Notes under the pieces: model-generated
Database searches by the model: none
What the model saw: the letters and a program-made list of their open reading frames with translations, nothing else
What the model was told of the DNA's origin: nothing
Assembly: GCA_049302755.1 (NCBI GenBank)
Contig: JBAQMK010000002.1
Location: 186,001-250,000 of the forward strand
DNA length: 64,000 nt
Reading direction: 5' to 3'
Source of the DNA: UBA2211 sp049302755
GTDB taxonomy: Bacteria; Patescibacteriota; Minisyncoccia; Minisyncoccales; Minisyncoccaceae
Program-made: the position numbers and the translations under genes
Part shown: in pieces, positions 32,396-41,515 of the stretch
How positions within the stretch are numbered: position 1 is the first letter of the stretch
Layout of the letters: the number at the start of each line of letters is the position of its first letter

Positions 32396-33235
32396 ATGGA
32401 AAACTTAGAAACAACTTCTATTAATACATGGTGTCCCGGTTGTGGAAACTTTGGAATTCTTCAAGCGGTTAAATTGGCAGTTAACGAATTAATTTCAAAA
32501 GGAACATCAAAAGAAAATATTGTTATCGTTTCCGATATTGGTTGTAATTCAAAAATAGTTGATTATTTGAATATCAACAGTTTTTATTCTCTTCACGGTC
32601 GTTCAATTGTTACCGCAATGGGAATCAAAATGGCTAATCCAGAATTGAAGATATTGGTCTTTTTGGGAGACGGAGCTGCTTTGGATGAGGGAATATCCCA
32701 TTTAATTCATGCCGCCAAGAGAAATTCAGACATTAATGTGATTATGCACAATAATAGATTATTTGCCTTAACGACCGGGCAATTTACTGCTGTTTCTCCG
32801 AAAGGATTAAAGGGAAAATCTACTCCCGAAGGTTCAATTGAAGAACCTATTAATCCGTTGGAATTGATGCTAGCTGCTAATTCATCTTTTATTGCTCGAG
32901 CTTATTCGGTTAAGATTGAACACCTGAAGAATTTAATTATTAAAGCGATAAATCACAAAGGATTTTCTTTTATCGAAGTGATGCAGCCTTGTGTTACTTT
33001 CTTTAATACAGTTCAGTTTTATAATGAAAAGGTTTACGAAGCAGTTAATCCAGAATTAGATTCAAGAGAAAAGGCCTTGGCTTTAATTAAAGAATGGAAC
33101 TATAATGGAGAGGGTAAAATACCGATTGGAATTTTATTCAAAAAAGACAGAACTTGTTTTGAAGAAGAATCAAATAAACACCTGATAAAAGATAAAAAAC
33201 CAGAAATAGAAAAATGTTTGCAAACCCATTTGTAA
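32396..33235 (+). CDS. 2-oxoacid:ferredoxin oxidoreductase, beta subunit
   Basis: A 279-residue thiamine diphosphate-binding partner of the preceding subunit. It begins with TWCPGCGNFGI, has SDIGCNSK, the cofactor motif FLGDGAALDEG, then MHNNRLFALTTGQ. The CPGCG cysteines belong to the [4Fe-4S]-linked part of this family. It starts 1 nt after the alpha gene, the standard pairing, and its 3' end overlaps the YvcK-like gene by 22 nt. Confidence 0.94.
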   Translation: MENLETTSINTWCPGCGNFGILQAVKLAVNELISKGTSKENIVIVSDIGCNSKIVDYLNINSFYSLHGRSIVTAMGIKMANPELKILVFLGDGAALDEGISHLIHAAKRNSDINVIMHNNRLFALTTGQFTAVSPKGLKGKSTPEGSIEEPINPLELMLAANSSFIARAYSVKIEHLKNLIIKAINHKGFSFIEVMQPCVTFFNTVQFYNEKVYEAVNPELDSREKALALIKEWNYNGEGKIPIGILFKKDRTCFEEESNKHLIKDKKPEIEKCLQTHL

Positions 33236-34182
33236 AAAAGAATATTGTTTGTATCGGAGGAGGCAATGCGATGCCCAAGGTTGTCTTATCCGGATTGAAA
33301 AATAAGAATGTTAATTTAACCGTCGTTTCGGCGGTTTTAGATTCCGGCGGTTCTTCGGGAAGATTAAGAAAAGATTACGATGTTATTTCTCCGGGAGATG
33401 TAAGAAGAGCCTGGTTAGAGTTATGTGATTTGTCGGAAGAGGATAAGACTTTATTGGATTACCGATTTGAAGACGGTGATTTGCACGAACACAATTTATG
33501 GAACATTGCTTTCGTGGCAATGGCTTTAGAAAAAGGTGGTTATCGGTCTCTTTTTGAGAAAATGAATTCGATGTTGATTAATAATCACAAAATACTTCCT
33601 TCGACTACCCATAAGGCTGATTTGGTTGCAGTTTTGGAAAACGGAGAAGAAATTGTGGGAGAATCGAATATCGATGTTCCTAAGCATGATACTAAATTGA
33701 AGATTGTAAAATTATTTTTACGACCGGAAACCAAAGCTTGTCCGCAAACAGTGAAGAGGATTAAGAAGGCGGATATGGTTATTATTGGTCCGGGAGACAT
33801 TTATTCATCTTTAATGCAGGTTTTATTGGTTGATGGCACTTCGGAAACGATAAAGATGAGCAAGGCCAAAAAGGTTTATATCTGTAATCTAATGACTAAG
33901 AACGGAGAATCAAACGGCTTTACGGTCAAGGACTTTGTCGGTGAGGTGGAGAACTGTTTGAAGTGCGAGCTTGATTATGTTATCTTTAATACAAATATTC
34001 CCGAGACGGAAAGAATTAAAGAATATTCAAAAAATCACCCTCAATTCCTGGGAATGGTCAAATTCGATGATTTACCGAAGAATAAAAAGTATATCGGATT
34101 AGATTTATTACCTAGTAGCGGGGACATTGTTCATGATTCAAGTAAAATAGCAGAAGTATTATTAAAGATATGCAAGCAATAA
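33214..34182 (+). CDS. YvcK/CofD-like protein (gluconeogenesis factor family)
   Basis: A 322-residue protein with the family's opening CIGGGNAMPKVVLSGL and SAVLDSGGSSGRLR, followed by SPGDVRRAWLEL, GDLHEHNLWN and MVIIGPGDIYSSL. YvcK proteins bind UDP-sugars and are needed for growth on gluconeogenic carbon and for cell-wall control; CofD relatives transfer lactyl-phosphate groups. The lack of other F420 genes and the neighbouring GlmU-like gene favour YvcK. It overlaps its neighbours on both sides. Confidence 0.88.
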   Translation: MFANPFVKKNIVCIGGGNAMPKVVLSGLKNKNVNLTVVSAVLDSGGSSGRLRKDYDVISPGDVRRAWLELCDLSEEDKTLLDYRFEDGDLHEHNLWNIAFVAMALEKGGYRSLFEKMNSMLINNHKILPSTTHKADLVAVLENGEEIVGESNIDVPKHDTKLKIVKLFLRPETKACPQTVKRIKKADMVIIGPGDIYSSLMQVLLVDGTSETIKMSKAKKVYICNLMTKNGESNGFTVKDFVGEVENCLKCELDYVIFNTNIPETERIKEYSKNHPQFLGMVKFDDLPKNKKYIGLDLLPSSGDIVHDSSKIAEVLLKICKQ

Positions 34183-35345
34183 TTTTAGCAGCCGGTAAAG
34201 GGACGAGATTTACTCCTCTTTCGGAGACCAGACCGAAGCCACTCTTTTCAGTTTTTGGAAAGAGTATTTTGGAATACAATTTAGATGAATTAGATGAATT
34301 AGTGAGCGAGGTTATCATTATTGTCGGCTACAAGAAAGAGATGATCATGGAAAAGATTGGAAAGAAATACGGCAAGATGAAAATAACCTACATTGAGGAT
34401 AGTAAAATTGAAGGAACCGGTTCTTCGGCTAAATTAGCTTTTTCTCATTTGAAGGATCAATTCTTACTTTTAAACGGAGATGATTTTTATGCCCGAGAAG
34501 ACATTAAAAAAGCAATTAATAAATGTCCGTCCATTTTAGTTAAAGAGCATGAAAATCCTTCCTGTTTCGGAGTGATTGATGAAGAAGAAGGATATGCTAA
34601 GAATATTATTGAAAAGCCAGCTCAGCCGGTTTCCAAATTGGTTAATTCAGCTTTGTATTGTTTACCTAAAACAATCTTTGATTATCAGATTGAAAAATCA
34701 CCGCGTGGCGAATTCGAATTCACCGACTATATCCGAAAGTTTATTCATGAAAAGAAATTACATATTTGTGAAGCATCTTTCTGGATGCCGGCCTCATATC
34801 CTTGGGATATTTTTGATGTTGTTCCTTATTTATTTAATAAGCAGAAGAAAGAGAAAAAAGGAAAGATTGAGAAAGGTGCGGTTTTAAACGGCGATGTTAT
34901 CGTTAAAGAAGGAACGATTATTAAAAGCGGTGCCTATATTGAAGGCCCGGTCTATATCGGTAAAAACTGTACTATCGGACCCAATTGTTTTATTCGTAGC
35001 GGAACGGTAATTGAAGACGGATGCAAGGTGGGACAAGGAGTTGAGATTAAAAATTCTTTAATCGGAAAAGGAACCCGGGCTAGTCATTTAACATATATCG
35101 GAGATTCTATTATCGGAGAGAATTGTAATTTTGGAGCGGGAACAATTATTGCTAATTTAAGACATGACCACAAAACGGTAAAGACGGTGATAAAAGAAGA
35201 ATTAGTTGATACCAAAAAAGAAAAGTTCGGAACGATCATGGGTGATAATGTTAAAACAGGAATTAATACAATAATTTATCCCGGTAGAAAAATCGGGGCT
35301 AATAAATCAACTTTGCCGGGAGAGAAAGTTGAAAAAGACATATGA
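34170..35345 (+). CDS. GlmU-like sugar-1-phosphate nucleotidyltransferase with left-handed beta-helix
   Basis: A 391-residue two-domain protein. Residues 1 to about 220 are a nucleotidyltransferase with LAAGKGTRFTPLSETRPKPL (metal and NTP binding) and LLNGDDFY. From about 235 on there are hexapeptide repeats (KSGAYIEGPVYIGKNCTIGP; GENCNFGAGTIIANLRHDHK), a left-handed beta-helix as in the acetyltransferase half of GlmU. It likely makes UDP-GlcNAc or another NDP-sugar; GlmU itself is the leading candidate given glmS upstream. It overlaps the YvcK-like gene by 13 nt. Confidence 0.85.
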   Translation: MQAIILAAGKGTRFTPLSETRPKPLFSVFGKSILEYNLDELDELVSEVIIIVGYKKEMIMEKIGKKYGKMKITYIEDSKIEGTGSSAKLAFSHLKDQFLLLNGDDFYAREDIKKAINKCPSILVKEHENPSCFGVIDEEEGYAKNIIEKPAQPVSKLVNSALYCLPKTIFDYQIEKSPRGEFEFTDYIRKFIHEKKLHICEASFWMPASYPWDIFDVVPYLFNKQKKEKKGKIEKGAVLNGDVIVKEGTIIKSGAYIEGPVYIGKNCTIGPNCFIRSGTVIEDGCKVGQGVEIKNSLIGKGTRASHLTYIGDSIIGENCNFGAGTIIANLRHDHKTVKTVIKEELVDTKKEKFGTIMGDNVKTGINTIIYPGRKIGANKSTLPGEKVEKDI

Positions 35346-35785
35346 TTAAAAAAACAGAGGATAAGGGTACTGCAGAGAAAAGACTTTCTATTTTAATGAA
35401 GGAGGCTGAGATTGTTCAGGGGATAATTAAAAGGAAATCAAATCATTCTTTTTTGATAAAAGGATGGACGGTTTCTTTATTGGTCGCAACTCTAATTTTA
35501 CAAGGCCAAAAAGAGCATATTGTAATTGCCTTTATTCCTCTCGTTGCTTTCTGGTTTTTAGATGCCCATTATTTACAAAGAATTCGAAGATATAAAAATT
35601 TATACAAATGGGATATTGAAAATAGGCTGAAGACCGATGATTATATGTTTGATATAAACATCAATGACAGATTTGGGAAAACAGTTCCTTCCCGTCCCCA
35701 GCTTATGTTTTCTGAGAAATTGATTTGGTTCTACGGTTCTCTCTTCATTTTAACCGTAATCTATTATTGCATTACAGCAAGCTAG
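35342..35785 (+). CDS. Small membrane protein with two to three helices
   Basis: A 147-residue protein. An N-terminal helix (ILMKEAEIVQGIIKRKSNHS) leads into two close hydrophobic segments (about 40-55 and 61-75), then a WFLDAHYLQRIRRYKNLYKW stretch, a soluble part, and a third hydrophobic helix at about 127-143. The D-A-H-Y-L-x-x-x-R-R-Y pattern after a helix pair is seen in widespread small membrane proteins and loosely recalls SLATT-type domains, but I cannot name a family. It shares ATGA with the GlmU-like gene and ends just before convergent tRNA genes. Confidence 0.65.
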   Translation: MIKKTEDKGTAEKRLSILMKEAEIVQGIIKRKSNHSFLIKGWTVSLLVATLILQGQKEHIVIAFIPLVAFWFLDAHYLQRIRRYKNLYKWDIENRLKTDDYMFDININDRFGKTVPSRPQLMFSEKLIWFYGSLFILTVIYYCITAS

Positions 35786-35868
35786 TGCCGAAGGTGGGAC
35801 TTGAACCCACACAGAATAAATCTATAACGTTCTGAACGTTACGCGTCTGCCAGTTCCGCCACTTCGGC
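35786..35868 (-). tRNA. tRNA-Leu (anticodon CAG)
   Basis: Read on the minus strand: acceptor GCCGAAG/CTTCGGC with discriminator A, D-arm GCGGAACTGGCAGACGC, anticodon stem TAACG/CGTTA with loop TTCAGAA (anticodon CAG), a long class II variable arm, and T-arm GTGGG-TTCAAGT-CCCAC. CCA is not encoded. It reads CUG codons. Confidence 0.95.
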
Positions 35869-35889
35869 CAATAAAAAAAGGCACTAATG

Positions 35890-35973
35890 TGCCGAAGGAG
35901 AGACTTGAACTCTCACGGGGTTGCCCCCATAGCATTTTGAGTGCTACGCGTCTGCCAGTTCCGCCACTTCGGC
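35890..35973 (-). tRNA. tRNA-Leu (anticodon CAA)
   Basis: Minus strand: the acceptor and D-arm are the same as in the neighbouring tRNA-Leu. Anticodon stem TAGCA/TGCTA with loop CTCAAAA (anticodon CAA), variable arm with GGGGG/CCCC, T-arm GAGAG-TTCAAGT-CTCTC. CCA is not encoded. It reads UUG. The two genes are 21 nt apart and look like a tandem duplication with a changed anticodon arm. Confidence 0.95.
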
Positions 35974-36004
35974 ATATATCTTTATTTACCATAATTTTTC
36001 TTGT

Positions 36005-36033
36005 TTGTAAATTTAAAAGCCTTGTGGTAAAAT
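36005..36033 (+). promoter_or_regulatory. Promoter for parA-parB
   Basis: TTGTAA (36005-36010), 17 bp, TAAAAT (36028-36033), 7 nt before the ATG at 36041: a leaderless-type arrangement. The same 67-bp gap must also hold the divergent promoter of the two tRNA-Leu genes. Confidence 0.6.
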
Positions 36034-36040
36034 TATATCA

Positions 36041-36802
36041 ATGACTCGAGTAATCGCTATCGCTAATCAAAAAGGTGGAGTCGGGAAAACAGCAATCGCT
36101 GTTAATTTACCCGTGTTTTTAACTGCCTTCGGCAAGAGGGTTCTTCTTGTTGATATCGATCCTCAAGCCAATGCTACATTTTCCATGGGAATAAAACCCA
36201 GAGAGTTATCGGTTTCTTTATACGAAGCATTGTTGGGACAGGTTTCTCCTCGAGATATTATCAAGAAGACTCCTTTTTTGGCTTTTGATATCATGCCAAC
36301 CTCGCATAATTTAGCCGGAGCGAATATTGAATTGGTTAATATGGAAAACAGGGAGTTTAAATTGAAAGAAGTATTAGATGCTGTTAAGGATCAATACGAT
36401 TTTGTTTTAATTGATTGTCCTCCCAGCTTGGGATTATTAACTTTAAATGCCTTGATTGCCGCTGACGAAGTCTTAATTCCGGTCCAATGTGAATATTTAG
36501 CCATGGAAGGATTGGGACAGCTGTTAACCAACATTAAACTGATTAACGAGAACTTAGAAATGAATATCAGGGTCTTGGGTTCGGTGATGACAATGTATAA
36601 CAGAAAGAATCGGGTCTGTGCCGCTATTTCCAAAGATTTAAGAAGAAGTTTTCCCGGTTATGTCTTTGATACCGTTATCCCGAGAACAGTTTCTTTATCC
36701 GAATCGCCAGTGACTGGTAAAACAATTTTAAGACATTCTCCTAATTCCCGTGCCGTTCATGCTTTTAGAGAATTAGCTCGTGAAATAATATCAAAAAATT
36801 AA
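36041..36802 (+). CDS. parA: ParA/Soj chromosome-partitioning ATPase
   Basis: A 253-residue deviant Walker ATPase. It opens IAIANQKGGVGKTAIAVNL (deviant P-loop KGGVGKT), has VLLVDIDPQANAT (Walker A') and VLIDCPPSLG (Walker B). It partners ParB to move or orient the chromosome. The ParB gene follows 10 nt later. It has the short, chromosomal Soj-like form without an N-terminal DNA-binding domain. Confidence 0.96.
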   Translation: MTRVIAIANQKGGVGKTAIAVNLPVFLTAFGKRVLLVDIDPQANATFSMGIKPRELSVSLYEALLGQVSPRDIIKKTPFLAFDIMPTSHNLAGANIELVNMENREFKLKEVLDAVKDQYDFVLIDCPPSLGLLTLNALIAADEVLIPVQCEYLAMEGLGQLLTNIKLINENLEMNIRVLGSVMTMYNRKNRVCAAISKDLRRSFPGYVFDTVIPRTVSLSESPVTGKTILRHSPNSRAVHAFRELAREIISKN

Positions 36803-36812
36803 TTATTAAAAT

Positions 36813-37691
36813 ATGATTGGAAAAGGAATTGAATCGTTGATCCCTAAAAAAGACATGTCTATTCCCGAAGATAAGACACGCAAGGATTTTATCTTCTGGA
36901 TCGAGATAGAAAAAATAAAGCCCAATCCTTATCAGCCTCGTAAAGAATTTGACGAGGAAGCTTTAGAATCTTTAGGAGAATCAATTAAGAAATACGGTAT
37001 CCTTCAACCAATTATTGTTAATAAGATAGAAAAGAAAACTGATCGAGGTATTACATATGAATATCAGATTGTGGCCGGAGAAAGAAGATGGAGAGCAGCT
37101 GGCAAGATTGGCCTAAAACAGGTTCCGGTAATTATTCGTGAACAATCAAATAGAGAGAAATTGGAAATAGCCTTAATTGAGAACGTTCAGCGAAGAAATT
37201 TGAATCCGATTGATAAGGCTGAAGCTTTTGATAGATTAAGAGAAGAATTCGGTCTTCTTGAAAAAGAAATTGCCAGAATTGCAGGAACCAGTAGAGAGGC
37301 GATTGCTAATAGTTTAAGAATATTGGCTTTACCAATAGAGGTTAAAAAGGCTTTAAAAGAGGGAAGTGTTTCTGAAGGTCATGCTCGAGCATTATTAGGA
37401 TGTAAAGACGTTAAATTAATTAAAGAGTTATTAGAAGAAATAATAACTAACGGATATTCAGTAAGAGAAACAGAGCGAAGAGTTAAAGAGAGAAATGCTG
37501 GAGCAGGAGCGAAAAGAAATCTTGTTAAGCAAGTTCCTCTGATGATTAGCGAGTTCTTAGAAAAGAAAGTTAGACAAATATTAAATTTAGAAAATATTAA
37601 GATTGAGAAGAAAAAGGATAGTATTCAGGTGGTTGTTAATTTTAAGACCGAAGACGAAATGAACGAGTGGCTCAAGAAATTAAGAAGTTAA
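36813..37691 (+). CDS. parB: ParB/Spo0J chromosome-partitioning protein
   Basis: A 292-residue protein with the ParB N-terminal CTPase fold (NPYQPRKEFDEEALESLGES, then VAGERRWRAA), followed by a helix-turn-helix region (IARIAGTSREAIANSLRIL) and GSVSEGHARALLG, and a C-terminal dimerisation part. It would load at parS sites and act with ParA. I saw no convincing parS near the genes. A bidirectional terminator follows. Confidence 0.95.
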   Translation: MIGKGIESLIPKKDMSIPEDKTRKDFIFWIEIEKIKPNPYQPRKEFDEEALESLGESIKKYGILQPIIVNKIEKKTDRGITYEYQIVAGERRWRAAGKIGLKQVPVIIREQSNREKLEIALIENVQRRNLNPIDKAEAFDRLREEFGLLEKEIARIAGTSREAIANSLRILALPIEVKKALKEGSVSEGHARALLGCKDVKLIKELLEEIITNGYSVRETERRVKERNAGAGAKRNLVKQVPLMISEFLEKKVRQILNLENIKIEKKKDSIQVVVNFKTEDEMNEWLKKLRS

Positions 37692-37702
37692 TAATTATTA
37701 AG

Positions 37703-37735
37703 AAAAACTGCAAGTTATAATTCCTTGCAGTTTTT
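37703..37735. terminator. Bidirectional terminator between parB and topA
   Basis: AAAAACTGCAAG (37703-37714) pairs perfectly with CTTGCAGTTTTT (37724-37735) over a 9-nt loop: 12 bp with T runs on both strands. It serves parB (+) and topA (-), whose stop codon lies in the loop. Confidence 0.9.
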
Positions 37736-39736
37736 GTTTGAACATTTTGTTTTCTTTCCTTTTTCTACCATTAAAGATCCGCATTTAGGACACTTTTCTT
37801 CAGTCGGTTTGTCCCATAAGGCGAAATTACAGTCGGGCCAATTAGGACAGCCGTAGAAGATTTTTCCTTTCTTGGTTTTCTTTTGAGTTATTTCTCCTTG
37901 ATTACATTCGGGACAAATAATGCCTGTCTTCTTTGCCTTGTCTTCAATGTTTTTAGTGTGTTTACATTCCGGGAATCCAGTACAGGCTAAGAACTTTCCA
38001 AATCTTCCTGTTTTAATAGCTAGTGGTTTTCCACATTTAGGACAAACTTCATCAGTAATAACCGGTTCTTCTTTTTTCTTTTCTACTTCGTTGTATTTGT
38101 TTTCAAGGTTTTCATTGAAAGGAGTATAGAAATCTCTTAAAATAGTTTTCCAATTTTCATTTCCTTCCGCTATTTCATCTAGTTCTTTTTCCATGTTGGC
38201 GGTGAATTTAATATCCACAATCTGGGGAAAATGTTCAACTAAAATTTGGTTAACAGTTGTTCCTATTTCGGTTGGCTGGAATCTTCTTTCTTTATTCTTT
38301 TCAACATAGTTTCTGGCTTGGATGGTTGAAATAATCGGAGCATAGGTTGATGGTCTGCCAATTTCGTTTTCTTCCAGTTCTTTAATTAAACTGGCTTCAG
38401 TATATCTAGCCGGTGGCTGGGTGAAGTGTTGCTCCGGCTTAATATCCACCAAATTAACCATTTCTTCTTCTATTAAATTAGGAAGAGTTTTCTCTTCAAA
38501 CTTCATCGGGTAAACCTTTAAGAATCCATCAAATCTTAAAGTTGATCCGTTGCTTTGTAATGTGTAGCCGTTATCAGTTTTAACTTCAACTTTGATTGAA
38601 TCAAAGATAGCTTCAGTCATTTGCGAGGCAACAAATCTGGTCCAGATTAATTTGTATAGTTTTTTGTATTTGTCTTCAATCTTTAAGCTCTCTGGTTCGT
38701 TTTCAATATTAGTCGGTCTAATTGCTTCGTGAGCTTCTTGAGCTCTACCTTTAGCTTTAAATCTTCTTAATTGATGATAGTTTTTGCCGAATTTATTATT
38801 GATAAAATCTTCGGCAGAATGTATTGCTTGTTCGGAAAGATTTAAAGAATCGGTTCGGTGGTAGGTAATCAAACCTTTTTCATATAGGGTTTGAGCAATA
38901 CTCATTGTCATCTTGGCCGGATATCTTAATTTCTTTGAGCCTTCTTGTTGTAGAGAAGAAGTGGTGAAAGGAGGCAATGGACTTCTTTTTGTTTCTTTTC
39001 TTTCAATTGAAGAAATTGAATACTTAGCTGTTTCCAATTCTTTTTTAATATCTTCTCCCTGTTCTTTGGTTTTAATTCCCATCTTAGAAATAGCTTTTCC
39101 ATCTTTCTTGCTCAAAATGGCTTCAAATTGTTCTTTTGATTCTTTTTCTAGTAGAGCGATAATACTCCAGTATTCTTCCGGTTTGAAGTTTTTGATTTCG
39201 TTTTCTCGGTCCACAATCAATCTGACTGCAACTGATTGAACTCTTCCGGCCGATAATCCTCTCATTACTTTTTTCCAAAGGAAAGGAGAAAGTTTGTATC
39301 CTACGATTCTGTCTAAAACTCTTCTCGCTTGCTGGGCATCGGCTAAATCAAGATTCAATTCAGTTGGATTTTTTAGAGCTTCTTCAATCGCCGGCTTGGT
39401 AATTTCATGGAAAGATATTCTTTTGTATTTATCTTTATCTAATTTTAGAACTTCAATTAAATGCCAGGCAATCGCTTCTCCTTCTCGGTCAGGATCGGTG
39501 GCAACATATACCGTATCAGCTTTTTCCACTTCTTTTTTAAGAAGATTAACATTTTTTCTGGCTTTAGTGGGAATAACGTATTTAACTTCAAAGTCTTTTT
39601 CTGTATCAACACCTAAAGTGCTTTTCGGTAAATCTCTGATGTGTCCATATGAAGAAAGGACGCTTGTATCGGCGCCTAAGAATTTCTTTATCGTATTAGC
39701 TTTGGTCGGACTTTCAACAATTATTAATGACTTCAT
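37715..39736 (-). CDS. topA: DNA topoisomerase I (type IA)
   Basis: A 673-residue enzyme relaxing negative supercoils. It begins with the Toprim domain (LIIVESPTKANTI; YVATDPDREGEAIAW) and carries the active-site tyrosine in GLITYHRTDS. Three C-terminal zinc ribbons (CPKCGKP...CTGFPEC; CPECNQG...CPNWPDC; CPKCG...CSNKNC) bind DNA. It is the last gene of a minus-strand operon of pth, SGNH hydrolase, dprA and topA. Confidence 0.96.
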   Translation of the reverse strand: MKSLIIVESPTKANTIKKFLGADTSVLSSYGHIRDLPKSTLGVDTEKDFEVKYVIPTKARKNVNLLKKEVEKADTVYVATDPDREGEAIAWHLIEVLKLDKDKYKRISFHEITKPAIEEALKNPTELNLDLADAQQARRVLDRIVGYKLSPFLWKKVMRGLSAGRVQSVAVRLIVDRENEIKNFKPEEYWSIIALLEKESKEQFEAILSKKDGKAISKMGIKTKEQGEDIKKELETAKYSISSIERKETKRSPLPPFTTSSLQQEGSKKLRYPAKMTMSIAQTLYEKGLITYHRTDSLNLSEQAIHSAEDFINNKFGKNYHQLRRFKAKGRAQEAHEAIRPTNIENEPESLKIEDKYKKLYKLIWTRFVASQMTEAIFDSIKVEVKTDNGYTLQSNGSTLRFDGFLKVYPMKFEEKTLPNLIEEEMVNLVDIKPEQHFTQPPARYTEASLIKELEENEIGRPSTYAPIISTIQARNYVEKNKERRFQPTEIGTTVNQILVEHFPQIVDIKFTANMEKELDEIAEGNENWKTILRDFYTPFNENLENKYNEVEKKKEEPVITDEVCPKCGKPLAIKTGRFGKFLACTGFPECKHTKNIEDKAKKTGIICPECNQGEITQKKTKKGKIFYGCPNWPDCNFALWDKPTEEKCPKCGSLMVEKGKKTKCSNKNCKEL

Positions 39737-39761
39737 GTATTTTTCATATCATTTTTAAAAG

Positions 39762-40373
39762 TTAAAGGCAAATATCGTGGGCTGACAAAACCGGAATGGC
39801 TCCGTTTAAAATTAAATAATCAGTTCCTTCGGAGCCGGGAACAGCATAAATTGTTTTGCCTTGTTCTTGAGCGAATCTGACCGTGTGCATTGTTCCCGAT
39901 TTCATTTGCGCTTCAATCACTAAAACGGCGAATGATAGTCCGGCGGTGATTCTGTCTCTTTGGATAAAGGAGAATTTAGTCGGCTTGGTTTTGCTGGGAT
40001 ATTCAGAAATTAAAAGTCCTTCATGTTCAATGATTTTTTTGGAAAGGTTTTCGTTTTCCTTGGGATAGATTCTTTCGATTCCGGAAGGAAGAACGGCAAT
40101 AGTTGATTTATTGGTCTTTAAAGCTGAGGCATGAGCAAAAGCATCAATTCCTTTGGCCAAGCCGGAAACGATGACAAATTCCTGAGGCAAGTCTTTGATA
40201 ATCTTTAAACAGATACTTTTGTTCTGACTGAGACAATTTCTTGAACCGATGACAGCGAGGCAGGGCTGGTTCCAGGTGATATGTCCTTTGTAATAGATAT
40301 TTTTAGGAGGATTTTTGATTTCCTTTAATTTCTTCGGATATTTCTTATCTTCAAAAGAAATTATTCCTTCCAT
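39762..40373 (-). CDS. dprA: DprA/Smf-like DNA processing protein, core Rossmann domain only
   Basis: A 203-residue protein containing the DprA Rossmann-like core: LAVIGSRNCLSQ, VSGLAKGIDAFAHASAL, AVLPSGIERIYPKEN, SEYPSKTKP and FIQRDRITAGLS. DprA loads RecA onto incoming single-stranded DNA in transformation. The usual N-terminal SAM-like domain and C-terminal winged helix are missing, so it is a compact form. With comEC at 50740 and a pilin-like protein it suggests DNA uptake. It precedes topA, an arrangement common in bacteria, and overlaps the SGNH gene by 13 nt. Confidence 0.9.
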   Translation of the reverse strand: MEGIISFEDKKYPKKLKEIKNPPKNIYYKGHITWNQPCLAVIGSRNCLSQNKSICLKIIKDLPQEFVIVSGLAKGIDAFAHASALKTNKSTIAVLPSGIERIYPKENENLSKKIIEHEGLLISEYPSKTKPTKFSFIQRDRITAGLSFAVLVIEAQMKSGTMHTVRFAQEQGKTIYAVPGSEGTDYLILNGAIPVLSAHDICL

Positions 40374-40942
40374 ATCGGTTCTATTTCTTTTTTTATTCTT
40401 TCAAACAATTTCTGATGTCCAGTTGAACTGGGATGTAATCCGTCGCAGAGATCAGCATCATTTATTAATAATCCGAGCACATCAACGAAGATTAAATTAT
40501 TATCTTCACAGAAAGATTTAATAATTTCATCGTATTCACCGATACTTTGATTGTTATATGCTTCTCCGGTTTCTTCCGAGAGGTAAGAAGTAGTTCTAGA
40601 TTCATCAACGCTGGTTAAACCGATAAAAATAATCTTATCGGTGAATTTTCTAGCTTTATTAGTGAGCGATGAAATGTTTTTTTGGAATTTAATCAGTCCG
40701 TCTTTATCAAGACTTAACGAATCATTTATTCCGATAGCAAAAATAACGATGTCCGGATTCCTGGCTTCGGCTTCAGCATCGAATCTTTCAAGTAAGTCTT
40801 CGGTAGTATTTCCGGAAATTCCAAGATTATAAACATCGATATCTTCATTCATTAGATAATTTTTCAAAGAATCAACCCAGCCGCCTTTTTCGCAGTCGCT
40901 GGCTCCCCAAACAATACTGTCTCCAAAGATACAAATTGTCAT
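40361..40942 (-). CDS. SGNH/GDSL-family hydrolase
   Basis: A 193-residue esterase-like protein with block I IFGDSIVWG (nucleophile Ser), block II LGISGNTTEDLLERF, block III FAIGINDS (Asn) and block V DGLHPSSTGH (Asp and His). All four SGNH residues are present. Substrates range over lipids, acylated sugars and esters and cannot be told here. There is no signal peptide. It overlaps pth by ATGA and dprA by 13 nt. Confidence 0.9.
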   Translation of the reverse strand: MTICIFGDSIVWGASDCEKGGWVDSLKNYLMNEDIDVYNLGISGNTTEDLLERFDAEAEARNPDIVIFAIGINDSLSLDKDGLIKFQKNISSLTNKARKFTDKIIFIGLTSVDESRTTSYLSEETGEAYNNQSIGEYDEIIKSFCEDNNLIFVDVLGLLINDADLCDGLHPSSTGHQKLFERIKKEIEPIWKE

Positions 40943-41478
40943 ACGATTAAATCAATAATTTTACCGATAATTAATTCGACTGCTTTTTCTATGACTCCGA
41001 CAGCGACAATTTCTTCGGCTTTGCTGAAGTTTTTTAAAACCACATCTTCAAGAGGTTTGTTTTTGAACGAAGGGTCTTCAGAAGCAATGCCCAATTTTAA
41101 TCTTTTGAATTCATTAGTTTTTAATTCGTCGATTATTGAACGAACACCGTTATGTCCGGCGGCACTTCGGCTTTCGACTTCTTTTATTTCTCCTAAATTA
41201 GTTTCAGCATCATCATGAATAACAATTATATCTTTGGGGGATATCTTATAGTAGGAAGCAATGCTTTTTATTGCTTTGCCCGATTCGTTCATATAGGTCT
41301 GAGGTTTAACCAAAAGAACCTCTCCTTTTTTTGAAATCAAGGCATTATGCTCTTTTTCCAATTTAAATTCAGGAAAGTTATGCTTTCTTTGGATTTCATC
41401 GATAACCATGAAACCGTAGTTATGTCTGGTTTTTTCGTATTCTGGTCCGTAGTTTCCGAGGCCGATAATTAGTTTCAT
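40939..41478 (-). CDS. pth: Peptidyl-tRNA hydrolase
   Basis: A 179-residue enzyme that frees tRNA from stalled peptidyl-tRNA. It shows the family opening IIGLGNYGPEYEKTRHNYGF with catalytic His19, LVKPQTYMNESG, IIVIHDDAE, and GHNGVRSI. The first gene of its operon: a promoter (TTTACT, 17 bp, TATAAT) ends 6 nt before its ATG. Confidence 0.95.
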   Translation of the reverse strand: MKLIIGLGNYGPEYEKTRHNYGFMVIDEIQRKHNFPEFKLEKEHNALISKKGEVLLVKPQTYMNESGKAIKSIASYYKISPKDIIVIHDDAETNLGEIKEVESRSAAGHNGVRSIIDELKTNEFKRLKLGIASEDPSFKNKPLEDVVLKNFSKAEEIVAVGVIEKAVELIIGKIIDLIV

Positions 41479-41484
41479 ACCTTT

Positions 41485-41513
41485 ATTATATGTATTTTTA
41501 GGAAAATAGTAAA
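41485..41513 (-). promoter_or_regulatory. Promoter for the pth-topA operon
   Basis: On the minus strand: TTTACT (41508-41513), 17 bp, TATAAT (41485-41490), 6 nt before the ATG. It lies back to back with the lepB promoter; their -35 boxes are 2 bp apart, so they may compete or be co-regulated. Confidence 0.65.
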
Positions 41514-41515
41514 CC

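Noticed and set aside
35974..37702. parS sites or origin near parA-parB
   Set aside because: I looked for TGTTTCACGTGAAACA-like palindromes and clusters of DnaA boxes and saw none.
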